In this document: in pieces, positions 1-7,837 of the stretch
Layout: each line of letters starts with the position of its first letter
Position numbering within the stretch: the stretch's first letter is position 1
The notes under the pieces: model-generated
Told to the model about the DNA's origin: nothing
The model's input: the letters and a program-made list of their open reading frames with translations, nothing else
Databases searched by the model: none
NCBI RefSeq assembly: GCF_000263855.1
Contig: NZ_AJWX01000019.1
Span: 61,458-125,457 of the forward strand
From: Pseudomonas sp. M47T1
Lineage (GTDB): Bacteria > Pseudomonadota > Gammaproteobacteria > Pseudomonadales > Pseudomonadaceae
Length of the DNA stretch: 64,000 nt
Reading direction: 5' to 3'
Translations under genes and position numbers: made by a program

Positions 1-222
1 AAAGTCGCCAGCTGGCTGTCGGCACTGACCCACTACTTGTTTCTGGATGACGCGCGAACTCAGCGTGTGGTGGCCGAACCGCGGGCCGACAACGGCAAGA
101 TGATCGGCTACTTGCAAGGGCAAGGCTTCTACCGCGAAAAGGAATTTGACTTTCCCCATAAGCGGGCGGCCCTGATGGTGGTAGGGCGCGAGGGCTTTTT
201 CAGTCAGAACGGGCTGGTCTGA
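1..222 (+). CDS. siderophore-type GNAT acetyltransferase, C-terminal fragment
   Basis: Only the last 73 codons are inside the window; the frame is open from base 1 and stops at 220-222. The stretch RVVAEPRADNGKMIGYLQ followed by GFYREKEFDFPHKRAALM is the C-terminal signature of the IucB/AlcB/PubB-type acyltransferases (Acetyltransf_8) that acylate hydroxylated ornithine or lysine side chains during siderophore synthesis. Its neighbour on the opposite strand is pvdS, the pyoverdine sigma factor, which fits a role as a hydroxyornithine acetylase in pyoverdine assembly. That exact substrate is an inference; the family assignment is fairly secure. The N-terminal half and the start cannot be seen. 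Confidence 0.7.
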   Translation, partial: KVASWLSALTHYLFLDDARTQRVVAEPRADNGKMIGYLQGQGFYREKEFDFPHKRAALMVVGREGFFSQNGLV

Positions 223-272
223 CTGCGAGTTACGCAGGCCCTGGATTACGCCGCAGATATTGAATGGCGGGC

Positions 273-809
273 TCAGGCCGCCTCACGCTCGCCCGAGGCC
301 TTGCGGCAGTGCACCAGCGCATCGCGGATCATGAAGTTCACCAGGGTGGGCGACACCCCCAGTTCGCGGGCGATGTCCTTTTGCGGCACGCCATGCAGGC
401 GGTACATCTCGAAGGCGTAGCGGGTGCGCTTGGGCAGTTGGCCCAACGCATGCTCCACCACGCTCAAGGTGGCCTGGTGAATGTGCGTGGCCTCCGGCGT
501 GGCGCCGGGTATCACCACATTCAAACCTTCGTCTTCGTGGGTGCAGTAGCGTTGTTCCAAGGCCTGCTTGCGGTAGTGATCGATGGCCAGGTTGCGCACG
601 ATCTGGAACAGGTAGCTTAGCTGCGCCTTGAACGAACTGGTGATGGACGGCGCCGAGCGCAGGCGGAAAAAGGCATCCTGAACCACGTCTTCAGCCCGCG
701 AGCGACACCCGGTGATGCGTGCGGCGATCGACACCAGGAGCGTGCGGTTATCGACGAATGCTTGCAGCAGTGGGGTATCACACGTGCTTGTGGACCGTTG
801 TTCCATCAT
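273..809 (-). CDS. pvdS: PvdS-type iron-starvation ECF sigma factor
   Basis: ECF sigma-70 factor of 178 residues. From memory of the P. aeruginosa protein, CDTPLLQAFVDNRT, ITGCRSRAEDVVQDAFFRL, FKAQLSYLFQIVRNLAIDHY and LPKRTRYAFEMYRLHGVPQK are near-identical to PvdS (PfrI/PbrA in other pseudomonads). Region 2 covers roughly residues 20-90 and the -35-binding helix-turn-helix is near DIARELGVSPTLVNFMI, about residues 142-158. In this family the protein directs RNA polymerase to pyoverdine biosynthesis promoters when iron is scarce. The start at 809 is chosen because AGGTG lies 6-7 bases upstream; an in-frame GTG at 818 has no such site. A Fur box lies about 80 bases upstream, so iron repression is expected. 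No anti-sigma gene is adjacent, as is usual for pvdS. Confidence 0.93.
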   Translation of the reverse strand: MMEQRSTSTCDTPLLQAFVDNRTLLVSIAARITGCRSRAEDVVQDAFFRLRSAPSITSSFKAQLSYLFQIVRNLAIDHYRKQALEQRYCTHEDEGLNVVIPGATPEATHIHQATLSVVEHALGQLPKRTRYAFEMYRLHGVPQKDIARELGVSPTLVNFMIRDALVHCRKASGEREAA

Positions 810-887
810 GGAAATCACCTTGTTGCCTGTGGGTTAGCGCAGGGTTCGCGGGGTGGGCAGAGGCTGCGCGACGGGCATCAAGTTAGT

Positions 888-906
888 CGTAATGATAATC
901 GTTGTC
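888..906. promoter_or_regulatory. Fur box upstream of pvdS
   Basis: The 19-base site CGTAATGATAATCGTTGTC matches 15 of 19 positions of the classic Fur consensus GATAATGATAATCATTATC. It lies about 80 bases upstream of the pvdS start in an otherwise gene-free gap, which is where Fur represses pvdS in known pseudomonads. Confidence 0.8.
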
Positions 907-964
907 AAATGAGAATAAGGTCTAACTCTGCCTTTTCCCGGTATAAGCCATCATCACTGCCTGG

Positions 965-1774
965 TCAGGGCGCGGTGAACACGTTCAGGGCATCGGCCAG
1001 GCTCGCCCCGGACAATTCACCCAGGTGGCTGCCCAGCAGCGTGCCGTCGTGGCTATAGAACAGCGTGGTGGGCAACGCCGCCGAACCCAGTTGCCGGCCC
1101 CACTGGCTGTCAGGGTCGTAGGCTATCTGTTGCTGATCCAGGCCGGCCGTGGCGAGGAAGTTACTGACCGCGGCAGGTGCCTCGCCCTGATTGATGAACA
1201 CAAAACGCAGGTCCGGCCGTTGAGCCTGTGCCTCCAACAACACCGGTACCTCACGGCGGCACGGCGGGCACCAACTGGCCCAGAGGTTGACCACCAACGG
1301 GCGCGGGTCGGTGCCCGGCAGGCTCACTGGTGCACCGTGCAGATCATGCAGGGCGGCGGTGGGCATGCCCAGGCGCTGCTGATACTCGCGGGTCAGCATA
1401 CCGCCTGACCACCAGCACAGCAGGCCGACCGCCAGCGCCGCCGCCAGGGGCATGCGCAGGGCGGGCTGGCGCCAGCCTTTCCAGACGGCGCATGCCAACA
1501 GGGTCAGCAGCCCGGCAGCCAATGAAAAGCCGCCGTCGCGCAGGTCAACGATTTGCCAGGGTTTTTCCAGGTAAACCCCGGCGTAGCTGGCCACGAACCC
1601 CAGGCGCGCGCCCAGCAGCGCCAGCACCAGCAGGCTGAACAGCGTTGCCTCTGGATTGCGCCCGGTGCGATAACGTGCTGCCCACCAACCCGTCACCAGC
1701 GCACCGGCAAATGCTGCCAGCACAATCAGGTGATCGACTGAAAGGGCAAAGGGGCCAACACCTAGACTCAACAT
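965..1774 (-). CDS. membrane-anchored TlpA-like thioredoxin with Lgt-like N-terminal domain
   Basis: A 269-residue fusion. Residues 1 to about 125 are several hydrophobic helices whose central part (ARLGFVASYAGVYLEKPW, then DGGFSLAAGLL) resembles prolipoprotein diacylglyceryl transferase (Lgt), but the Lgt motif with the catalytic His (S-F-H-G-G) reads S-L-A-A-G here, so lipid transfer is unlikely. Residues from about 140 form a periplasmic TlpA/ResA-type thioredoxin fold with the redox motif WASWCPPCR (Cys169, Cys172) and a cis-proline in ALPTTLF. The likely role is a disulfide reductase/isomerase on the periplasmic face, with the membrane part as anchor or electron conduit. The start at 1774 has AGGA 8 bases upstream; the GTG at 1780 is too close to it. 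The gene is divergent from a two-component system that may control it (inference). Confidence 0.82.
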   Translation of the reverse strand: MLSLGVGPFALSVDHLIVLAAFAGALVTGWWAARYRTGRNPEATLFSLLVLALLGARLGFVASYAGVYLEKPWQIVDLRDGGFSLAAGLLTLLACAVWKGWRQPALRMPLAAALAVGLLCWWSGGMLTREYQQRLGMPTAALHDLHGAPVSLPGTDPRPLVVNLWASWCPPCRREVPVLLEAQAQRPDLRFVFINQGEAPAAVSNFLATAGLDQQQIAYDPDSQWGRQLGSAALPTTLFYSHDGTLLGSHLGELSGASLADALNVFTAP

Positions 1775-1919
1775 GGGCACATCCTGTTCATGGCAGGCGA
1801 GCAGTGTGGCGGCCAGCCGTTAAGGGGCGATTAACGGTGCGCCGGGCGCGCGGGAACGGGGCATAATCGCCGGTTAATGATAACCGGCGATACTGCCGGT
1901 TTTGCGCAGGATGACTGTT

Positions 1920-2585
1920 ATGCACGTACTGCTTTGCGAGGACGACGACCTGATCGCCTGCGGCATTGTTGCCGGCCTGCAGGCCCAGGGCCTGACGGTC
2001 GACCGCGTGGCCACCGCTGGCGCGGCCAGGGCCTTGTTGCAGGCGGCGCACTTTGACGTGATGGTGCTGGACCTGGGCTTGCCTGACGAGGACGGCTTGG
2101 CGCTGCTGGGCGCCCTGCGCAAACAGGGCGAGGTGCTGCCGGTGCTGGTGCTGACCGCGCGCGACACCGTGACCGACCGGGTCGCCGGCCTGGAAGCCGG
2201 CGCTGATGACTACCTGCTCAAACCATTCGACCTGCGTGAACTCTGTGCCCGTCTGCATACCTTGCTGCGACGGGTGGCCGGGCGTGCGGTGAATGCCATC
2301 GAGCATGGCCCGCTGCGCTACGACCCCAGCACCCGCCAGGCCTGGCTGGCGGGCCAGCCCATCGACTTGTCACGCCGTGAGCAGGCGTTGTTGCAGGCCC
2401 TGCTGCACAGTCGCGGGCGAGTACTGTCCAGCGATCAACTCAAGGACAGTGTCTACGGCTTCACCGACGAAGTGGAAAGCAATGCCCTGAACGTGCACAT
2501 CCACCACCTGCGCCGCAAGCTGGGCAATGACATTGTGCAGACCGTCCGCGGCCTGGGTTATCGCCTGGGCCAGGTGCAGCCATGA
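1920..2585 (+). CDS. OmpR-family DNA-binding response regulator
   Basis: 221 residues: an N-terminal receiver with acidic cluster CEDDD (residues 6-10), phospho-acceptor Asp51 in VLDLGLPDEDG and the switch Lys in LLKPFDLREL, followed by a C-terminal winged helix (ESNALNVHIHHLRRKLG, then VRGLGYRLG). This is the QseB/TctD/PmrA subfamily, which binds direct repeats after phosphorylation by its partner kinase. ATG 1920 is preferred because AGG lies 9 bases upstream, while ATG 1911 directly abuts it. The stop overlaps the start of the sensor kinase by four bases, so the two are co-translated. The signal is unknown; the divergent thioredoxin gene hints at redox or metal stress (inference). Confidence 0.92.
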   Translation: MHVLLCEDDDLIACGIVAGLQAQGLTVDRVATAGAARALLQAAHFDVMVLDLGLPDEDGLALLGALRKQGEVLPVLVLTARDTVTDRVAGLEAGADDYLLKPFDLRELCARLHTLLRRVAGRAVNAIEHGPLRYDPSTRQAWLAGQPIDLSRREQALLQALLHSRGRVLSSDQLKDSVYGFTDEVESNALNVHIHHLRRKLGNDIVQTVRGLGYRLGQVQP

Positions 2586-3901
2586 GCCTGCGTCTGCGCC
2601 TGAGCCTGATCCTGGGGCTGGCCTTTCTGCTGATCTGGTCGCTGGCAGCCGCCTGGATGTTCCGCGACCTGCGGCACCAGATGATGTTCTCGCTGGACCA
2701 GCGCCTGGTGGCATCGGCGCGCATGGTGGCGGGCCTGGTGGACCAGTTGCCGCCCCTGGCCAGCCCGGGCGAGGGCCGACGCTTCAGCGCCGACCAGTTG
2801 AGCATTCCGGACGGCATGGCGTGCCAGGTCAGTTCGCTGCGTGGCGAGATCCTGGCCCGCAGTCATGGCGCCAGCGACCAGTTGGATGACCAGAGCACCG
2901 GGTTCCACGACCAGATGATCGATGGCGGCAACTGGCGCAGTTTCACCCTGATGCATGGCGGCGTGCGCATCACCACGGCCGATCGCCATGAGGAGCGCGA
3001 GTCGCTCAATTATTCGATCCTGCTGGCCGCGTCAGTGCCCGTGGTGGTGGCGCTGTTCGGCAGCCTGGCGGTGCTGTGGCTGTGCGTGGGGGTAGGCCTG
3101 GCGCCCTTGAACCGTATTCGCGATGCACTGACGCGACGCAATGCCGACTCGCTGGAACCCTTGCAGGTGCCCGCCTTGCCACGGGAGTTGCAACCGTTGC
3201 TGGAAAGCCAGAACCAGTTGTTTCTGCGCATTGGCCAGACCCTGGAGCGCGAGCGTCGCTTGACCGGCGACGCGGCCCACGAACTGCGCAGCCCATTGAC
3301 GGCCATCAAGACCCACCTGCAAGTGGCGCGCATGACCGACGGCGGCGCGCGGGAAACCGCGCTGGCGCATGCCGAGGCCGGTGCCGACCGCCTGCACCGC
3401 ACGCTTGAGCAGTTGCTGCTGCTGGCACGGGTGGAAGGCAGCCTGTCCTTCGACGATGGTTGTGCCTGCACCGCCGGGCAAGTGGCGCGCATGGCGGTGC
3501 AGGATGCCAGTGCTGCCGATCGGCACCGTATCGTTCTTGACCTGCCGCCAGCGATGGCCGACGCGCGCCTGCGCATGCCGTCGGCCCTGGCGGTGGCGGC
3601 GTTGCGCAACCTGCTCGACAACGCCCTGCGGCATAGCCCGGCCCATGCCCCGGTGGCGTTGAGTGTCAGCGATGGCGGCGCGCAAGCCTGCTTCCTGGTA
3701 CGCGACCATGGCCCTGGCATTGCCGCCGCGGACTTGCCCAACCTGACCCAGCGTTTCTGGCGCAGTTCGCAAAGCGCAGGCTGTGGCCTGGGGCTGGCGA
3801 TTGTGCAGGCGATTGTGCAGCGCTGCGGCGGTGGGCTGGCGTTTGACAGCGGCGAGGATGGCTTGCGGGTTCGCCTGCAGGTGCCCCTACACGTGATGTA
3901 A
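2582..3901 (+). CDS. sensor histidine kinase (TctE/QseC type)
   Basis: 439 residues, partner of the regulator with which it overlaps at ATGA. One transmembrane helix near residues 8-28 and a second near 145-172 enclose a periplasmic sensor of about 115 residues. After the second helix come a HAMP-like linker, the HisKA dimerisation domain with His233 in DAAHELRSPLTAI, and the ATPase domain with the N box NLLDNALRHSP, G1 box DHGPGIA and G2 box GCGLGLAIVQAIV. All residues expected for autophosphorylation are visible. Length and layout match the QseC/TctE/PmrB group. The input signal cannot be told from the sensor sequence. Confidence 0.92.
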   Translation: MSLRLRLSLILGLAFLLIWSLAAAWMFRDLRHQMMFSLDQRLVASARMVAGLVDQLPPLASPGEGRRFSADQLSIPDGMACQVSSLRGEILARSHGASDQLDDQSTGFHDQMIDGGNWRSFTLMHGGVRITTADRHEERESLNYSILLAASVPVVVALFGSLAVLWLCVGVGLAPLNRIRDALTRRNADSLEPLQVPALPRELQPLLESQNQLFLRIGQTLERERRLTGDAAHELRSPLTAIKTHLQVARMTDGGARETALAHAEAGADRLHRTLEQLLLLARVEGSLSFDDGCACTAGQVARMAVQDASAADRHRIVLDLPPAMADARLRMPSALAVAALRNLLDNALRHSPAHAPVALSVSDGGAQACFLVRDHGPGIAAADLPNLTQRFWRSSQSAGCGLGLAIVQAIVQRCGGGLAFDSGEDGLRVRLQVPLHVM

Positions 3902-3970
3902 CCAGGCGGCGGTCGCCAGGCGTGCGGGGCGCGGGTAGGGTAATGAACCCCAACGGACCGGAGAACGAGC

Positions 3971-4489
3971 ATGGACCCGCTCATTGCCATCCAACCCCCT
4001 GCGTCGGGTGACGCGGGTATCGTCAGCCGTATTCTGGAGCGCTCCATTCGCGGCGGGTGCGCGCTGGACCATCGCAACAACCCTTGCGTTGTCGAGGCCT
4101 GGCTGCGCAACAAACGCTGTGACGACGTAAGCCGCTGGCTCGCCGACGATGCCCTGTACCTGCGCCTGGGCTGGCTTGAAGGCAAGCCGGTGGGCGTGGC
4201 CCTGGCCTTGGCCAGCGGTGAGATCTGCCTGTGCTACGTGCAACCCGAGAGTTTCCGCCGCGGGGTGGGGCGTGCCCTGATGGCCGCCATGGAAGCCATT
4301 CTGCGCCGCCAGGGGCACCACCGGGCCATGCTCTACAGCACGCGCACCGCCTGCGCTTTCCATGAACACTTGGGGTACCGGCAGACCGGCCGGCCCATGC
4401 GCTTGAGCGGCCTGCTGCTGGTGCCTATGGACAAGCTGTTGGGGAAATCGGACGAAGTCTGTGCGGATGGGCTGGTAAAACGTGCTTGA
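3971..4489 (+). CDS. GNAT-family N-acetyltransferase
   Basis: 172 residues with a GNAT core: beta strand 4 (GEICLCYVQPESF), the acetyl-CoA pyrophosphate loop RRGVGRALMAAME at about residues 95-108, and the C-terminal HEHLGYRQTGRPMRL motif. The substrate is not recognisable. The last codon merges into a palindrome (4490-4504) that probably belongs to the promoter of the next gene, so the two genes need not be co-transcribed. Confidence 0.8.
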   Translation: MDPLIAIQPPASGDAGIVSRILERSIRGGCALDHRNNPCVVEAWLRNKRCDDVSRWLADDALYLRLGWLEGKPVGVALALASGEICLCYVQPESFRRGVGRALMAAMEAILRRQGHHRAMLYSTRTACAFHEHLGYRQTGRPMRLSGLLLVPMDKLLGKSDEVCADGLVKRA

Positions 4490-4506
4490 GAATTATTATA
4501 ATTCGC
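4488..4506. promoter_or_regulatory. Fur-box-like palindrome before ECF sigma gene
   Basis: Bases 4490-4504 are a perfect 15-base palindrome (GAATTAT-T-ATAATTC). The surrounding 19 bases match 13 of 19 Fur-box positions. It sits about 60-75 bases before the chosen start of the FecI-type sigma factor. Fur control is usual for that family, so a Fur site is the simplest reading, but the match is weaker than the pvdS site. Confidence 0.5.
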
Positions 4507-4562
4507 GACATCGCAATATGCCACTATCTGCTTATCAACCGAAACCAGGGAAGTTCGTGCCC

Positions 4563-5063
4563 ATGACGCGGCCCGGTGCAGTGCTGGAAAACTATTACCG
4601 GGAACTGGTCGGGTTCCTGGCTGCACGCCTGGGCAACCGCCAAGTGGCCGAGGATGTGGCCCATGATGCCTATGTACGGGTACTGGAGCGCAGTGGCGAC
4701 ACGGAAATTACTCACCCACGGGCGTTTCTTTATCGCACGGCGTTGAACCTGGTCATCGATGGCCATCGACGCAGTGTGTTGCGCCAGGCAGAGCCGCTGG
4801 AAGTGCTGGACGCCGATGAGCGATTCTTCAACCCGGCCCCCCAGCAGGCGTTGGACCAGGGGCAGCGCCTGGACCTGATGCGCCAAGCCCTTGAGGAACT
4901 GCCCCAGCCGTGTCGCGACAGTTTCCTGCTGCGCAAGCTGGAAGGTTTGTCCCATCAGGAAATCGCCGAGCGCCTGGCCATCTCCCGTTCGCTGGTGGAA
5001 AAGCATATCGTCAATGCCATGAAGCATTGCCGGGTACGCATGCACCAATGGGAAAACCAGTAG
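4563..5063 (+). CDS. FecI-type ECF sigma factor without adjacent FecR
   Basis: 166 residues from ATG 4563. Region 2 contains RQVAEDVAHDAYVRVLE and HPRAFLYRTALNLVIDGHRR; region 4 contains LEGLSHQEIAERLAISRS and VEKHIVNAMKHCRV, the usual FecI/FpvI layout. Longer starts exist (ATG 4518, and a frame open to 4482) but lie too close to the operator-like palindrome. These sigma factors normally sit next to a FecR anti-sigma protein and a TonB-dependent receptor; neither is present here. The downstream gene encodes a receiver-like protein instead. The target regulon is unknown. Confidence 0.85.
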   Translation: MTRPGAVLENYYRELVGFLAARLGNRQVAEDVAHDAYVRVLERSGDTEITHPRAFLYRTALNLVIDGHRRSVLRQAEPLEVLDADERFFNPAPQQALDQGQRLDLMRQALEELPQPCRDSFLLRKLEGLSHQEIAERLAISRSLVEKHIVNAMKHCRVRMHQWENQ

Positions 5064-5233
5064 TCAGCTTACTAACTTGTCCGATCATCGGTTTGCCCCC
5101 GCAATGTCTGCGCCATGCTTGATTTCACCGCTTATCGGGAAGACTATCGAGCCAGACGTTCGAGGATGCCGTCTGTTGTGTGACGGCTCACGGGTCAAGG
5201 ATGCCCTTGGCGCTGCGGCGCGGGTCACCGAAC

Positions 5234-5710
5234 ATGATCAACAAAGCATTGCGAATTCTGATCGCCGACGAGCATCCCAGCCAATTGATGCATGTCGAGC
5301 GCATGCTCAACCACATGGGCTACTACCGCATCGCGCCGGTGCAGTCGTTCGAGACGTTGCTGGCCCTGGTGCAAAGTGCCGTGGAACCGTTCGACCTATT
5401 GATCGCCAACACCGAGATGGCGGTGCGTGCCGGTGTCGACCTGCCGCGCCTGTGCAAGGGCAGCCCCCAGGTGCATCACGCGTTGCTGTACGAAAACGAA
5501 TCGGTGCCCGTGCCCACGCTGCTGCCCCAGCAGCGCGAGTCGATCAATGTATGCCTCGCCCGGCTGCCGGACAGCGAAGCGCTGCAGACCCTCATGGACA
5601 TTGTCGACATCACGCCCGAGTTGATCGAACAGCCGGTGGCTGTGATCACCCAGCGCCGCCATAACCGCAAGCGCCCGGCGCCCGAGCCGGCACTGCTGCG
5701 CCATTCCTGA
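5234..5710 (+). CDS. single-domain receiver-like protein lacking the phospho-acceptor Asp
   Basis: 158 residues. The N-terminal about 120 residues look like a CheY-type receiver: LRILIADEHPSQLM (Asp12-Glu13) opens it, as in BvgA/EvgA-type regulators. The strand that should carry the phospho-acceptor reads FDLLIANTEM, with Asn59 where Asp is expected. There is no output domain, only a basic tail (QRRHNRKRPAP). It may act as a phosphorylation-independent adaptor, but no partner is visible. The start at 5234 fits the receiver fold; the frame is open further upstream (ATG 5201, GTG 5180) and no strong ribosome site separates these. It follows the sigma gene by 170 bases on the same strand. Confidence 0.72.
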   Translation: MINKALRILIADEHPSQLMHVERMLNHMGYYRIAPVQSFETLLALVQSAVEPFDLLIANTEMAVRAGVDLPRLCKGSPQVHHALLYENESVPVPTLLPQQRESINVCLARLPDSEALQTLMDIVDITPELIEQPVAVITQRRHNRKRPAPEPALLRHS

Positions 5711-5713
5711 ACA

Positions 5714-6259
5714 TCAGCGGCCCGCAGGGCTGCCCAGAATCATGCACGTGGTGCTGGCAGTCGCGTACAGCTTGCCTTGCGCGTCGTAGATGCGCCCTTC
5801 GGCCAGCGCCGTCGAGCGGCCCACATGAATGGCCTTGCCCTCGGCTCGTACGGGGCCGGTGGCGGCGTTCAACGCACGCACATAGCTGATGCGCAACTCC
5901 AGGGTGGTGTAGCCCTGGCCTTGTTGCAGGCGGGTATGAATCGCACAACCCATGCATGAATCCAGCAAGGTAGCGGCGTAGCCGCCATGCACGCTGCCCA
6001 GCGGGTTGTAATGGCGTTCGTCCGGCGTGCCCTGAAAGATGAACAAGCCGGGGCCCCATTCGATAGGCACGAAATCCATCAGCGTGCCGATGGGGGGGGA
6101 GGGCAGTTCGCCGTTGCCGATGCCGTCGAAGAACGCACTGGGCGACAGCGCGCTGACTTCGGCCAGGGTCAGGGTGCCGGGGCCAGCCAGGCGAGCGCGC
6201 ATGGCGGTTTCCTGGGCTTGCCACTGGGCGACCAGGTCGTGGGTATCAACAGGCTGCAT
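5714..6259 (-). CDS. PaaI-family hotdog thioesterase
   Basis: 181 residues with the hotdog signature NPLGSVHGGYAATLLDSC around residues 80-105 and the continuing TTLELRISYVRAL strand, as in PaaI/YbgC-type acyl-CoA thioesterases. The start is ATG at 6259 with AGGA upstream. It probably hydrolyses a medium or aromatic acyl-CoA; the substrate is not readable. It is divergent from an MFS transporter, and an AT-rich inverted repeat lies between them. Confidence 0.85.
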   Translation of the reverse strand: MQPVDTHDLVAQWQAQETAMRARLAGPGTLTLAEVSALSPSAFFDGIGNGELPSPPIGTLMDFVPIEWGPGLFIFQGTPDERHYNPLGSVHGGYAATLLDSCMGCAIHTRLQQGQGYTTLELRISYVRALNAATGPVRAEGKAIHVGRSTALAEGRIYDAQGKLYATASTTCMILGSPAGR

Positions 6260-6293
6260 GGGGATGTCCTTGGTGGATGACGGTCGCTTGATC

Positions 6294-6311
6294 ATATTAT
6301 GTATGTAATAT
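6294..6311. promoter_or_regulatory. AT-rich inverted repeat between divergent genes
   Basis: ATATTA-TGTATG-TAATAT is a perfect 6-base inverted repeat with a 6-base spacer, about 35 bases upstream of the thioesterase start, in a GC-rich neighbourhood. It could be a regulator-binding site or overlapping -10 regions. No regulator gene is adjacent. Confidence 0.35.
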
Positions 6312-6457
6312 AAATCAATGCCGATTGTCCGGGTCGTACCGGTCAAGGGCGCGGGCATTCTTGCCGTTGCGCTCCGCGCAGCGCGGCACAGTTTGCTATC
6401 CTCTGCGCCTTTGGCAGGCGCCAGCATAGGCGCCGCTGCCCATAGCGTGGATACCTC

Positions 6458-7768
6458 ATGACTGCCAATTCCCCCCAAGGCCCGCTGCTGCTGTCGCGGG
6501 CCGACCACAAGACCCTCGGCCTGGCGGCCTTGGGCGGCGCCCTGGAAATCTACGATTTCATCATCTTCGTGTTTTTCGCGCTGACCCTCAGTCAGCTGTT
6601 TTTCCCGCCGCAAATGCCCGAATGGCTGCGCTTGCTGCAAAGCTTTGGCATTTTCGTCACCGGTTACCTGGCGCGCCCGCTGGGCGGCATCTTGATGGCG
6701 CATTTTGCTGATCATTTGGGGCGCAAGAAGGTGTTCAGCCTGAGCATCCTGATGATGGCCTTGCCCTGCCTGCTGATAGGTGTGATGCCTACTTATGCCG
6801 ACATCGGCTATGCCGCACCGCTGATCCTGCTGGCCCTGCGTATTCTGCAAGGCGCCGCGGTGGGGGGCGAGGTGCCCAGTGCCTGGGTGTTCGTGGCCGA
6901 GCATACGCCGGTGAATCGGCGTGGCTATGCCTTGGGGTTCCTGCAGGCAGGCCTGACGTTCGGCTACCTGATTGGTGCCCTGACGGCCACGGCCCTGGCG
7001 CAATTGTTCACCCCGCAGGAAATCCTCGACTACGCCTGGCGACTGCCGTTCCTGCTGGGCGGTGTGTTCGGCATCATCGGTGTGTGGCTGCGGCGCTGGT
7101 TGAGCGAAACACCGGTGTTCCTGGCCTTGCGCGAGCGGCGCGAAGGAGTAGTGGAGTTGCCCCTCAAGGCCGTGCTGCGCGACTACCGGCAGGCGCTGCT
7201 GCCCGCTGTGATCCTCACCTGCGTGCTGACGTCGGCCGTGGTGGTGCTGGTGGTGATTACGCCCACGGTGATGCAGAAACTGTTTGGCCTCACCGCCAGC
7301 CATACCTTTGCCCTGAGCAGCCTGGGCATTGTCTTTCTGAACATCGGTTGCGTGCTGGCCGGGCTGTTGGTGGACCGTATTGGCGCCTGGCGCGCGCTGA
7401 TGGTCTACAGCCTGCTGTTGCCACTGGGCATTGGCGCCCTTTACGCCAACCTGGTGGGCGGCTGGGGCTTGCCGGGCCTGGGTTACGCCTTGGCCGGGCT
7501 GGCCTGCGGCGTGGTGGGGGTGGTGCCGTCGGTGATGGTGGGGCTGTTCCCGGCGGCTATTCGCGTGTCGGGCATCTCGTTCACCTACAACATTGCCTAC
7601 GCCTTGTGGGCCAGCGTTACCCCTTTGGCGCTGATTGCCGCCATGCCGTTCAGCCCGTGGGTGTGCGTGGGTTTCTGCGCCATCATGGGCGTGGTGGGGC
7701 TGGTGACAGCGCTGGTGTATGCCGGGCGTGGGGTGTTGGTGCAGGAAGCGGCGCAAGCCTGCGGCTGA
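6458..7768 (+). CDS. MFS transporter, metabolite:H+ symporter type
   Basis: 436 residues with about 12 hydrophobic segments. The loop between helices 2 and 3 carries HFADHLGRKKVFSLSI, and RILQGAAVGGEVPSAWVFVA is the family signature of the ProP/citrate/alpha-ketoglutarate (MHS) branch, as is the opening GGALEIYDFIIFVFFA. It likely imports an organic acid or compatible solute with protons. No catabolic gene is adjacent on its strand, so the substrate is open. A strong terminator follows 14 bases after the stop. Confidence 0.88.
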   Translation: MTANSPQGPLLLSRADHKTLGLAALGGALEIYDFIIFVFFALTLSQLFFPPQMPEWLRLLQSFGIFVTGYLARPLGGILMAHFADHLGRKKVFSLSILMMALPCLLIGVMPTYADIGYAAPLILLALRILQGAAVGGEVPSAWVFVAEHTPVNRRGYALGFLQAGLTFGYLIGALTATALAQLFTPQEILDYAWRLPFLLGGVFGIIGVWLRRWLSETPVFLALRERREGVVELPLKAVLRDYRQALLPAVILTCVLTSAVVVLVVITPTVMQKLFGLTASHTFALSSLGIVFLNIGCVLAGLLVDRIGAWRALMVYSLLLPLGIGALYANLVGGWGLPGLGYALAGLACGVVGVVPSVMVGLFPAAIRVSGISFTYNIAYALWASVTPLALIAAMPFSPWVCVGFCAIMGVVGLVTALVYAGRGVLVQEAAQACG

Positions 7769-7782
7769 TATCCGTGCGCAGC

Positions 7783-7810
7783 AAAAAAACCGGCTTAAGC
7801 CGGTTTTTTA
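7783..7810 (+). terminator. rho-independent terminator after MFS gene
   Basis: An A-run, the perfect stem ACCGGCTTAAGCCGGT and a T-run directly after the MFS stop. The flanking A and T tracts make it potentially bidirectional. Confidence 0.9.
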
Positions 7811-7837
7811 TGGGTGTTATAAAAACTCGATGTAGGT

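Noticed and set aside
965..1774. Active prolipoprotein diacylglyceryl transferase
   Set aside because: The catalytic His-containing motif is missing and the protein ends in a thioredoxin domain.
5714..7756. 680-codon minus-strand frame extending the thioesterase over the MFS gene
   Set aside because: Only its last 181 codons are protein-like; the rest is antisense to the MFS transporter.
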